From assembly GCA_018304385.1 (NCBI GenBank), contig JAGVWJ010000017.1:1-46109 (forward strand): a stretch of DNA of 46,109 nt. Reading direction: 5' to 3'. This document shows positions 7,361-15,445 of this stretch, piece after piece. Under the pieces are notes generated by a model that worked only from the letters and a program-made list of their open reading frames with translations, was not told the DNA's origin and searched no databases. A program made the translations under genes and the position numbers. Origin of the DNA: Microcaldota archaeon (GTDB lineage Archaea > Micrarchaeota > Micrarchaeia > Anstonellales > Bilamarchaeaceae). Position 1 is the stretch's first letter; every line of letters begins with the position of its first letter.

Positions 7361-7369
7361 ATTAATATC
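7361..7369 (+). promoter_or_regulatory. TATA-like box of a candidate small RNA
   Basis: TATTAATAT is centred 26 nt before position 7391, where a box C motif begins, and just after the stop codon of the preceding gene. Confidence 0.4.
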
Positions 7370-7387
7370 TTCTTATCATAAATAAAA

Positions 7388-7455
7388 GTATTGATGACAA
7401 ATGCAATACCTCCTAGCGCGCAAGCGCGATGACGAAGATCTTGAGTACTGAAATC
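7388..7455 (+). ncRNA. Candidate C/D-box sRNA
   Basis: A box C-like TGATGA (7392-7397), a C'-like CGATGA (7427-7432) and a box D CTGA (7448-7451) occur in the right order and within about 60 nt, the usual size of archaeal C/D sRNAs that guide 2'-O-methylation. A TATA-like box lies 26 nt upstream and a T-run follows at 7475-7479. Weak points: no clear D' CTGA, the guide between C' and D is a little long, and terminal pairing is poor. A short GC-rich palindrome (CGCGCAAGCGCG) sits between the two halves. Confidence 0.4.
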
Positions 7456-7472
7456 TAATCCAAGCGTTATAA

Positions 7473-7634
7473 CTAGTCTTTTTCATTTACAAATATTTTT
7501 ATCTGGTCTTTTTTATTGGCAAAACAGCTATCACAGAAAACGTGTGTATATCCTTTAAGGCTTACGACAAAGTTTCCTTTCTTATCCCCAAGGCCCTTTC
7601 TACACAAGCCACAATTTTTATCTCCTTCAAACAT
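7473..7634 (-). CDS. Small zinc-binding protein, 53 aa
   Basis: On the minus strand, ATG 7634 is preceded by AAAGGGGA about five bases away, a good ribosome-binding site. The 53-aa product has two Cys pairs, CGLC near residue 8 and CDSC near residue 36, separated by a strand-rich middle; this is the layout of a small zinc ribbon or treble-clef protein that binds nucleic acid or protein partners. A frame extension to 7676 exists but lacks a signal. It is transcribed toward the candidate C/D RNA. No specific family can be named. Confidence 0.62.
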   Translation of the reverse strand: MFEGDKNCGLCRKGLGDKKGNFVVSLKGYTHVFCDSCFANKKDQIKIFVNEKD

Positions 7635-7681
7635 AATATCCCCTTTTTTAATGTTATGTAAAATTAATATAAACAATTATG

Positions 7682-7690
7682 TTTTTAATA
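7682..7690 (+). promoter_or_regulatory. TATA box of the PLD-family gene
   Basis: TTTTTAATA is centred about 26 nt before ATG 7711 and supports that start over upstream in-frame codons. Confidence 0.55.
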
Positions 7691-7710
7691 TTGCATTGAG
7701 GCCTTTTTCA

Positions 7711-8241
7711 ATGAAAATAGAAATTAAAAAACTAATTCTTGTCTTTCTTTTAGGTGTAGCTGCAGGCATACTCTCATTCGTACTTCTATCCCAGAATATG
7801 GCTGCAGTTACAGTACAAACAATTTTCTCCCCTGAGAATGGAGATGAAATAATTGCATTTATTGATTCTGCGCGAACCAGCATTGACATAGAGATGTATG
7901 TTTTTACTTCCAACGAAATATTGCAAGCACTAAAGCGCGCAAGCGATAGAGGCGTTACAATAAGAATTATTTTGGAAAAACGAGTGATCAACAGCGATAA
8001 TGAAAGAATATTTAATGAACTAAAAATCAATGGGATAGATGTTAAATGGGCTTCACAAGATTATCGCTTAACGCATGCGAAATTCATTATTGTAGATGAC
8101 AAAGCAGTGCTAGTTGGTTCGCATAATTTTAGCAATTCAGCTATGCGTGAAAATCGAGAAGCCAGTGTAATTATTCGCGCTGAGAAAATTGTTAATGAAT
8201 TCAAAGAAATTTTTGAAGAGGATTGGATTAAGGCGAAATAA
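7711..8241 (+). CDS. Phospholipase D-like nuclease, Nuc type
   Basis: The 176-aa protein carries one HKD motif: H122, K124 and D129 in HAKFIIVDD, followed by GSHN at 136-139. A single HKD motif and this length fit the small Nuc-type endonucleases, which act as dimers on DNA phosphodiesters. Residues 7-27 form a hydrophobic segment (KKLILVFLLGVAAGILSFVL) that acts as a signal anchor or signal peptide, so the enzyme is probably on the outer face of the membrane, where it could degrade external DNA for nucleotides. I use ATG 7711 because of the TATA box; longer frames extend across the small zinc gene on the other strand. It converges with the AAA ATPase gene. Confidence 0.88.
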   Translation: MKIEIKKLILVFLLGVAAGILSFVLLSQNMAAVTVQTIFSPENGDEIIAFIDSARTSIDIEMYVFTSNEILQALKRASDRGVTIRIILEKRVINSDNERIFNELKINGIDVKWASQDYRLTHAKFIIVDDKAVLVGSHNFSNSAMRENREASVIIRAEKIVNEFKEIFEEDWIKAK

Positions 8242-8247
8242 AATTGG

Positions 8248-8268
8248 CTCACTGTCCCCTGCCCAACA
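8248..8268. repeat. Heptamer-phased repeat, three units
   Basis: CTCACTG, TCCCCTG and CCCAACA follow one another in a 7-nt register. On the minus strand they encode the last residues and the stop codon (the TGA in CAGTGAG) of the AAA ATPase gene. Same family as the longer arrays elsewhere in the window. Confidence 0.45.
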
Positions 8269-9301
8269 CGTACTTCCCATACAATCTATTAAAAATTTTA
8301 TATCTTCCTCTAGCAATTTTTCTTAAGTTTCCGCTTTCAGCTAGGCGAAGCACAAGCGTGGTAACTGTATTTAATGGTTTATTAAGCTGCACAGCAACAT
8401 CACTAACAGTTGCCTCTCCATTTGCGAATGCCCCTAGTACTTCTCGCTCACCAGATGATGTTTCTTCATATAAATCATCAAAAAGCTCACGCGATAAATT
8501 ACTCATTATTGTAGGTAAATAAGCGATATAATGCCCTCTGGAAATAATCCTTTCATTTTCTTTTATCTTATCATATATTGTCCAGCAAATTGTCAACAGC
8601 ACAAGTGGGTGGCCTTGGGAATCATCAATTATTGTATGCAAACATTCTTCTCCAACCTTAATCTTGCTGGGCGCAAGCGATTTCTCAATAAGCTCTGTTA
8701 TATCTTTTTGATTGAGCTCTGAGACATAAATTGGTCTAAATAATTCCTTATATTCATGTAAATGCAATTCACCGCTACTAGAAAGCACAAGCATATAATG
8801 TATTTTTTTATCTGCAAGTTTTGTAAATAAACTAATTAGTCTTCTCAATGATTCTTTTGAGAGGTTATGTGCATCATCAATAAGAAAAACAATTGCAGAT
8901 AGATCCTTTTTCATATCAGTATATATCCCTTCCATTGTTTTTTCGCAGTTATTGTCATTGATTTTTACATTTTTTAGCGATTCTGTATATTTTTTTGTTA
9001 GCGCGCCAAGTGATATTTTTTCATTTATTGTATTTTCAAGTTCATCTATTAAGCGTTGTAAATCATCGCTTTTATGGCTGCGAAAAAGCACTGCCAATGC
9101 CTTATTTTTTTCTGCAATTGCTTGATAGTATCGAAGCAGGGATGTTTTTCCAATGCCTTTAGTGCCAATAACAAGCATAAAAACTGGCTGCCCAGCAAGT
9201 GTTGAAGATAGATAACTGTTAAACAGATTCACTTCCTCTTTTCTGCCAACTAGCTCTTCTGGCTTTTGTATACCAGGTGTAAATGGATTGATGCCTCTCA
9301 T
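8249..9301 (-). CDS. AAA-type ATPase with C-terminal winged helix
   Basis: About 350 aa from ATG 9301, a start supported by a TATA box 26 nt upstream. The N-terminus (NPFTPGIQKPEELVGRKEEV) is the entry to an Orc/Cdc6-like or archaeal AAA ATPase fold. Walker A is GTKGIGKT at residues 46-53, and Walker B is VFLIDD ending at D142-D143. Residues about 280-345 form a winged helix-turn-helix (EREVLGAFANGEATVSDVAV, then LVLRLAESGNLRKI). This layout is common in archaeal ATPases of unknown role, some linked to DNA or signalling. It lacks features that would make it a replication initiator with confidence. The end of the gene lies inside a heptamer repeat. Confidence 0.85.
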   Translation of the reverse strand: MRGINPFTPGIQKPEELVGRKEEVNLFNSYLSSTLAGQPVFMLVIGTKGIGKTSLLRYYQAIAEKNKALAVLFRSHKSDDLQRLIDELENTINEKISLGALTKKYTESLKNVKINDNNCEKTMEGIYTDMKKDLSAIVFLIDDAHNLSKESLRRLISLFTKLADKKIHYMLVLSSSGELHLHEYKELFRPIYVSELNQKDITELIEKSLAPSKIKVGEECLHTIIDDSQGHPLVLLTICWTIYDKIKENERIISRGHYIAYLPTIMSNLSRELFDDLYEETSSGEREVLGAFANGEATVSDVAVQLNKPLNTVTTLVLRLAESGNLRKIARGRYKIFNRLYGKYVLGRGQ

Positions 9302-9322
9302 AAAAATATAATAGATCAAAAC

Positions 9323-9332
9323 TATTAAAAAA
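9323..9332 (-). promoter_or_regulatory. TATA box of the AAA ATPase gene
   Basis: On the minus strand TTTTTTAATA is centred about 26 nt before ATG 9301. Confidence 0.55.
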
Positions 9333-9380
9333 CTACGTGATTTGTCGCTTCCGTCGCTAACTTTATGTCAGTAAACTGCT

Positions 9381-9390
9381 ATATTTAAAT
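9381..9390 (+). promoter_or_regulatory. TATA box of the giant-protein gene
   Basis: ATATTTAAAT predicts transcription from about 9411, giving a leader of a dozen bases that contains AGGTG before ATG 9424. Confidence 0.55.
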
Positions 9391-9423
9391 AGGCTGGAAT
9401 CGCGTTATAATCAGGTGTTTAAA

Positions 9424-12400
9424 ATGCGCACGAATAAAATATTGCTGTTGGCGTTGTTCATACTCGTTTTTGTTAGTTTTATCTCTGTGATTTTTGCAGT
9501 TGATCCAGTCCCCTCTCCAGGCTCATCTTCACCAGCTTCAGGTTCATCTCCGTCGGGAACTTCAGTTTATGGTCGTTATAATCCTTCTGTACAAGGAAGT
9601 GTTGTTGTAATGACTAAGACAGAAACTGGAGAAGGCGATACAGTTGAAAAAGGCTTTGAAGTTAGTGTATTCAATATTCCTCCCAGTGCACCTCCAGCAA
9701 GACTTACAGATGATGAGTTAAGAGCGCTCTCAGAGCAATACGAAGGCGATCCATTAGGCGCAATGCGCGTTGCAATGGCGCGTTTTGGTGTTGGCCATGC
9801 ATTAAACAATAATTATGAATCAGTTCCAAATGCAAATGTAAAATTAGAATATCAGGCAGGCGCAAGATGGGATCCAGTCCCTGGATGCGAGAATCTAGTT
9901 ACAAGTGATCAAAAAATTGATGCAAACGGCAGGGATTATTACTACAAACCTTGCGCTGTTCCGCAAGATCTTTATGATAATGTTTGTACAAATTTTAGGG
10001 CAACATTTGTTCCAACTCCCGAGCAAAATCTTAGATACGCGCAGCAAACAAGCACAATATGCGCTGAAAAAATTGGTGGCGTGGATGCATTCGAACGAGG
10101 TGTAAGTAATTTGTTCGATCCAACAGGTTTAAGCACATCTGATCCTCGCTACTGGAAATATGTTGGATTTGCTGCATTGCTTGGTATGCTTTTATCTGGA
10201 ATGTACTTTAGTGGCAAGAGTCCAATCTCTTTATTAGATATTGCGCAGCCTCGCTTACCTGGCCCAAAAACATTTGCAGCAGGCGGTCAGATACTTGGTC
10301 CATTTGGTTATACTGAAATGAAGAAAACAACATTGGACAAGATGAAGGCAACGCATGCAATACTTGCAGGTGAGCTTGGACACATGCTTAGAGATACAAG
10401 ATTAAGCGGTGGGACAAAATCATTGCTTGCTAGTATGACTGGTTCCATGAAATTAAACGCAATTGAGAGGAACATAGGTAATGAGATAGAGAGAGCGAGA
10501 ACATTCGCAAACTCTTTAGGTGCACTTCACGCTAAAAATGGTGGTGATCTTCACAGCATACGCGCGCTATTAACCAAGCATGTAAATGATTATAGTAAGG
10601 CAGAGCATGAGTTGTTAGCTAAAACGTTGAATGATATTGAAAGAAGGGGCACAGCACATGATGTTATGCTTGCCCAGCAACTTAAACACCAAGCAGAAGG
10701 ATCAATGTTATACAGACAGTTACTTACACTTACTGGAGTTGGAGTTGCACCAGGTACAAGCGGTTGGTTAAGATCACAAGTTTTAGGAAAGACAATCGGT
10801 GGCGGTAGATATAGTGTATTAAGTTATACATTTCCTCCTATAATTGATTCAGCTATTCGTAGTGTACCAATTGCAGGCAGATGGGCAAAGGCAGCTGTAG
10901 CAGAAACAGGATTATTTATTGCAAACAGATTCAGCGGTGGAAGAGGATTTGAAAAGCTTGCTCAATATGATCAAAGGCTTGCTACTGATCAATCACTTGT
11001 TAAAAAATATTTCTTAGGCAAGGCAGTTCATGGCTTATATGAAATGCTTAGAACACAACATCCTGATTATATCGCAGTAGGAGGCAAGGCGCCAATAATG
11101 CAAAAAATGGCTCATTTATATAATACTGTGGAGCGCGAGGCATATAGCGATCTAATGAGACATGTTATGAAAGAGCTTTATAGAGAATATGGAATAGAAT
11201 TAGAGGGGATTGTTAGTGACCCGCATGGTTTATTGTTTGTAGATTTATTAGAAAGAACAGGTGCCAATCACGCAGATGTTGCAAGGCTTAGGGCAATGGA
11301 AGAAGAGCTAAGAAGAATTTTAGGTTCTCGTTTGGAAAGCCATGAAAAACTTGCAGAGCTAATCCAACTTGCGAGAAAAGAAGGAACTCACCTAGATGGA
11401 TCAGTTTTCAGAGCGCAAGAAGGATTAAATCATTTAAGGGCTTCAGAAATTCCAGAGCATATAAGACTATTCGAGCTTCAAGCACACTTAGAATCATTTT
11501 ATCCTGGGGCAGAAGAAGCAGCAGGCCGCCAGTTTAGATATACAGCCGGAAGAACACCTAATGAGCAAGAGGCATTTGAGCATTATGTACTAGGTAGAAT
11601 AATTCGCGATATAGAGATGAAAATGACTGGCGAAATTGGAATGAGGTATGGAGCAACTGAAGGCATTAAAGAGGCACTGGATGCTAGCCATGCAGAAATG
11701 CAAAACAGAGTTTATACAATTAATCCATTGGCTGAATTAGGGAAAGAGCTGGGGAAAAAAGGTCTTAAGATTCAATACGATGAGCATGGAAAAATAATTA
11801 GGACACAAGAGGTAATAGATGCAGCAAATGATATTGCAAGAAAGTCCTTTGGTGGCGGTGAATTAGCAAAGGATGTCAGGGCAAGCTTAATGAAAGCAGG
11901 TATGAATCCTGATGAGTATGCAAGAAGAATAGTAACTGGTGAACGATTAATAGATATGCACGAGCGTGGGGTGCAATCATTGCGTAATTTGCTTTCAGAA
12001 GAAGGAAAGAAAGCGCTTAAAGAATTGTTTGGCCAGGCATTTGATCCGAACAAGGCAACTATTAATGAATTACAGTTTGTACTTTATGGCGGTGCGGATT
12101 TACTAAGAAATCGTGGTTTCAGCTCTGCAGAAATAAGAAAATTCATGGATCTGGCTGGTGATGCAGAGGGTTTAATGGCACGTGTAGATAAAAGATCAGG
12201 TCAGGTATTCTGGCCTGGTACAAACATTGAGCTAAAACCAAATCCAGATCACTGGAAGGCAGATATGGGTAGGCTTTGGGCATTTGCTCCAAGTGACCGT
12301 GAATCATATGCATTAGGTCAGTGGGTTAAAAACAAAATGGCAAGAACACATGAAGGGGCGTTAAATCTTGAAATTGAAAAAATAGTGGAAGGTCAAAGAG

Positions 12401-15276
12401 ATTATAAAATGGCACAGCTAACTGCAAGAGGTTTAACAGATGCAGAAGCACTTCGTGTAGTAACTGAAGCCCACAGTATGGAAACCAGGGATTTATGGGT
12501 TAGAAGAGAATTAGTTAAGGATATGCATAATAGATTAAATTCATTTGCACCTGAGGCATATGAGGTTACTGGCGCGCGCATAAATGATTTATCTACTCAA
12601 GTTCGTGCATTACTTGCTAATTATCTAAGTAAGAGAGATGGTGGTGCAGAAGCACATGCAGAAACAATGGAATGGTTAGTTAGAGGTTTTAATGCAAGGG
12701 ATGAGGGGCATAGGGACAGATTATTATCATTATTAAGAGAGCATGAAAAAGATTTCAAGGCATATATGGAAAAACCAGTTTCTTATTCAGATATCAGCAG
12801 TGGCAGGCAAGTCTGGGTCATGCTATATGAAGGTGGTATGGTTCCATATGTCAAAGGTATGAAGGTTAGTGATAATGATCGTATAATGGGCGGATATGTT
12901 GCAATAAAAGATCAGAATGGCAGATGGAGAAAATTCGATCCGAATAGTGCTAGGATAAATCTAACTGAGTTTAGCGAAAAAGAAATTACAGAAAAACAAA
13001 AGGAATTAGAAAAATTAATAGAAAATAAAAGAAAAGCCTTGCGTGCAAATGGGGCTATAACAGAAGAAGATGAAAGGCAGCATGCTACATTATTGGCTAA
13101 ACAGCAACATGGTGAAGCCCTAGCTGCACATGAAGATGAATTACTTGCTAGATTAAAAACAAAGTTTGACCAAAAAGTTCTCGGTGATAAGGAAGAGGGC
13201 GCACTAGATAAATTAAAACAGAAACTTGGGCTTCAAATGGCATGGAATGCAATAGCTGGTGAAATAGATCCACGTAAAGTAAAAATGGATGCATTAGGAA
13301 ACCCATTAACATGGTCAGATCTAGATAGAGGAAGCTTTATAGCAAAAACAAGGGCATGGAGAGAAGAAGTAGCACAAGGCACAAAAGAATATTACGAAAG
13401 AGAAAAGGTATTCAATGCTGTGCTTTGGCGTTATGCAAATGTTACGCATGATTGGCAAAGCCATTGGCACGAAAGCACCATACAAGTTGTTCCAAAGCGT
13501 GATACAATTCCAATGGCTCCGCAGGCATGGAGGATTTTCACAGGCAAACACGATTTAGATTCAATGGTAGCATTAAAACCAATAAGAAATTTCTTCCTTG
13601 GTGTAGGTGATGCATTATCTAAAATATCTATTGCTTCAGCAGGTCCAATATTAAATGCAAGCTATGCCGTTACACCATTTTCAGAATATTATAGATTACA
13701 ATCTTGGCGTATGGCGCATGATATCTTACACAGAAGAAACTGGGATGAGGTATTAGCAGACATAGCAGATCCAACAGAACGCGCAAAGGTAAGAAGTTTA
13801 TACGAAGCATCAGCATTATCACACGGCGCTTATCATATAGTATGGGATTATGCAATAGATAGAAATCCATGGCGTCACTCTACAAGTTATGGTGCGCATC
13901 AGGCATGGGGCAGCTTCTTCCACTTTGGTCCTGCAGAGCCATTCTCAGTTCGTCATAATCTACGTCCATTATATGGCGGGCAAATGGGTGGCGGAGCAGT
14001 TGGTTTAGGAGATCTAGAAGGGAACAGAGTTCAGAGGTTTTTAGCAGGGTTTTCACAAAAATTCAATCGTGCTGCATCTAGCGCAGAGTGGGGTATATTT
14101 AATGTACAGTATGGTCTGCCTATAAGAGCAGCAAGGGCAGCGTTCATACCATTTGCAGCAGCAACACGTGCATTCCAGATGAGTATCCAAGGTTATCCAA
14201 GCAGATGGGATATAAAAGAAAGCCCAATGAAGCCATGGAATTATACTAATGTAAGATTTGGTGAGGCATTCCGTGCAATGTCTCCACTTGCATCATTCAC
14301 CCAATTTAGTTTACCATTTAAGATACCAATTCCTCCAGTTGGAGATCTGGTTGGTAAAATTCCTTTAGTAGGTAGTGCATTAAAGTCCCAAATCTTTGAT
14401 AGATTCGATGGTAAAAAAGTAGATATATCTGAGCCATGGGGCAGCTCTTTAGAGCGTTCTCACCTAGCTGGCAGGGAATTTACTGCCGGGCTAAGGCAAG
14501 TACCACAGGATATTTCCTTTAATCGCGTTGGTGTATTTGCAAGCGCAAGAACTGGAGAAGCAAACCCAGGCGGAAGCTACTATGACTATCGTGCATATCT
14601 ACATCTGGATCCGGCTATGGCAGAGTATTTAGCATATAGAAGCGGTGAGATGTCTGCATATTTCAGATCTCAAAAATATGTTGCAGGTCAAGCGCATACA
14701 GGTACTATAAAAAGAACAGTTGCAGCAGAAGCAAAAGCCATGCGCGCAGAAGAAGAGCTTCGCGGATTTGGCATGCTTCAAAATCCATTATATTCCTGGT
14801 TTAATCCAGCACTATTCATATGGCATTCTGGTTTAGGTTTCATTCCATTTTTACCATCATTATCTCCACACGAGCTACTACAGAGTTATGCTCAAAGAAA
14901 ACAAAGAGGGGAAAAGGTAACTATTAAAGAAACTGCAGCTAAAATGGCTAGCGATTTCTCTGAAAAATTAAGAATGAACTGGGCGCCAGTTGGCTTTAAT
15001 GCGGATATAGGTTTATTCAAGCCAAAAACATGGGTAAATCTTTTCAAGCCTTCAACATGGAAAGAAGCTACATTCGCTCCAGGTATGAGATGGAGACCTG
15101 GCAGAAGCGTATTTGCAGCCTCATGTCCAAGATGCGGAACTGGCGGATACTTAGGGACAGTATGCAGAGGATGCAGTACATTACTATATGATGCAGATTA
15201 CAGACCAGGTGGAAGAACAATAGATAAAAAATGGGCAACAAGCTGGTCTATTTGGGCGAGAAGGGGAAGAGTATAG
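9424..15276 (+). CDS. Giant membrane protein of 1,950 aa, unknown function
   Basis: I find no known family. The N-terminus (NKILLLALFILVFVSFISVIF) is a signal peptide or first membrane helix. Residues about 30-240 would be outside the cell: a P/S-rich linker, then a domain with four cysteines (near 155, 177, 188 and 213). A second hydrophobic helix follows (WKYVGFAALLGMLLSGMYFS, about 244-263). The remaining 1,690 residues are mostly helical, rich in charged heptads and probably cytoplasmic, with a few glycine/proline-rich hydrophobic patches in the last third. Near the C-terminus there is a zinc ribbon, C-x2-C-x9-C-x2-C (CPRCGTGGYLGTVCRGC). ATG 9424 has AGGTG upstream; GTG 9415 is an alternative. 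It is followed by a heptamer-repeat array and the transglycosylase-like lipoprotein. Confidence 0.85.
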   Translation: MRTNKILLLALFILVFVSFISVIFAVDPVPSPGSSSPASGSSPSGTSVYGRYNPSVQGSVVVMTKTETGEGDTVEKGFEVSVFNIPPSAPPARLTDDELRALSEQYEGDPLGAMRVAMARFGVGHALNNNYESVPNANVKLEYQAGARWDPVPGCENLVTSDQKIDANGRDYYYKPCAVPQDLYDNVCTNFRATFVPTPEQNLRYAQQTSTICAEKIGGVDAFERGVSNLFDPTGLSTSDPRYWKYVGFAALLGMLLSGMYFSGKSPISLLDIAQPRLPGPKTFAAGGQILGPFGYTEMKKTTLDKMKATHAILAGELGHMLRDTRLSGGTKSLLASMTGSMKLNAIERNIGNEIERARTFANSLGALHAKNGGDLHSIRALLTKHVNDYSKAEHELLAKTLNDIERRGTAHDVMLAQQLKHQAEGSMLYRQLLTLTGVGVAPGTSGWLRSQVLGKTIGGGRYSVLSYTFPPIIDSAIRSVPIAGRWAKAAVAETGLFIANRFSGGRGFEKLAQYDQRLATDQSLVKKYFLGKAVHGLYEMLRTQHPDYIAVGGKAPIMQKMAHLYNTVEREAYSDLMRHVMKELYREYGIELEGIVSDPHGLLFVDLLERTGANHADVARLRAMEEELRRILGSRLESHEKLAELIQLARKEGTHLDGSVFRAQEGLNHLRASEIPEHIRLFELQAHLESFYPGAEEAAGRQFRYTAGRTPNEQEAFEHYVLGRIIRDIEMKMTGEIGMRYGATEGIKEALDASHAEMQNRVYTINPLAELGKELGKKGLKIQYDEHGKIIRTQEVIDAANDIARKSFGGGELAKDVRASLMKAGMNPDEYARRIVTGERLIDMHERGVQSLRNLLSEEGKKALKELFGQAFDPNKATINELQFVLYGGADLLRNRGFSSAEIRKFMDLAGDAEGLMARVDKRSGQVFWPGTNIELKPNPDHWKADMGRLWAFAPSDRESYALGQWVKNKMARTHEGALNLEIEKIVEGQRDYKMAQLTARGLTDAEALRVVTEAHSMETRDLWVRRELVKDMHNRLNSFAPEAYEVTGARINDLSTQVRALLANYLSKRDGGAEAHAETMEWLVRGFNARDEGHRDRLLSLLREHEKDFKAYMEKPVSYSDISSGRQVWVMLYEGGMVPYVKGMKVSDNDRIMGGYVAIKDQNGRWRKFDPNSARINLTEFSEKEITEKQKELEKLIENKRKALRANGAITEEDERQHATLLAKQQHGEALAAHEDELLARLKTKFDQKVLGDKEEGALDKLKQKLGLQMAWNAIAGEIDPRKVKMDALGNPLTWSDLDRGSFIAKTRAWREEVAQGTKEYYEREKVFNAVLWRYANVTHDWQSHWHESTIQVVPKRDTIPMAPQAWRIFTGKHDLDSMVALKPIRNFFLGVGDALSKISIASAGPILNASYAVTPFSEYYRLQSWRMAHDILHRRNWDEVLADIADPTERAKVRSLYEASALSHGAYHIVWDYAIDRNPWRHSTSYGAHQAWGSFFHFGPAEPFSVRHNLRPLYGGQMGGGAVGLGDLEGNRVQRFLAGFSQKFNRAASSAEWGIFNVQYGLPIRAARAAFIPFAAATRAFQMSIQGYPSRWDIKESPMKPWNYTNVRFGEAFRAMSPLASFTQFSLPFKIPIPPVGDLVGKIPLVGSALKSQIFDRFDGKKVDISEPWGSSLERSHLAGREFTAGLRQVPQDISFNRVGVFASARTGEANPGGSYYDYRAYLHLDPAMAEYLAYRSGEMSAYFRSQKYVAGQAHTGTIKRTVAAEAKAMRAEEELRGFGMLQNPLYSWFNPALFIWHSGLGFIPFLPSLSPHELLQSYAQRKQRGEKVTIKETAAKMASDFSEKLRMNWAPVGFNADIGLFKPKTWVNLFKPSTWKEATFAPGMRWRPGRSVFAASCPRCGTGGYLGTVCRGCSTLLYDADYRPGGRTIDKKWATSWSIWARRGRV

Positions 15277-15281
15277 TTTCT

Positions 15282-15358
15282 GCAATGAGCCATGAGCAGT
15301 GAGCAATGGGCAGTTGGTTTCCAGTTGCCAGTTTCCAGTTTTGGATTTGGAATTTGGA
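15282..15358. repeat. Heptamer-phased repeat array, eleven units
   Basis: Exactly 77 bases can be cut into eleven 7-mers in one register: GCAATGA, GCCATGA, GCAGTGA, GCAATGG, GCAGTTG, GTTTCCA, GTTGCCA, GTTTCCA, GTTTTGG, ATTTGGA, ATTTGGA. It starts a few bases after the stop of the giant gene and fills most of the gap to the next promoter. Unit sequence drifts along the array while the period stays at 7. Confidence 0.75.
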
Positions 15359-15414
15359 GTGATGTGGTGTATAATGCATTTGCATCAAAGTAAGCAAATT
15401 GGAAATTAACAAAT

Positions 15415-15424
15415 CTATAAAAAT
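15415..15424 (+). promoter_or_regulatory. TATA box of the transglycosylase-like lipoprotein gene
   Basis: CTATAAAAAT is centred 26-27 nt before ATG 15446, so this gene has its own leaderless promoter after the giant gene. Confidence 0.55.
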
Positions 15425-15445
15425 CAAACTGGTGGATATATCTTC

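Noticed and set aside
7516..7710. N-terminal extension of the PLD-like gene
   Set aside because: It runs antisense across the small zinc-protein gene and lies before the TATA box; the true start with signal anchor is at 7711.
15282..15358. CRISPR-like array
   Set aside because: No constant repeat with unique spacers; the period is 7 bp and the units drift. No cas genes occur in the window.
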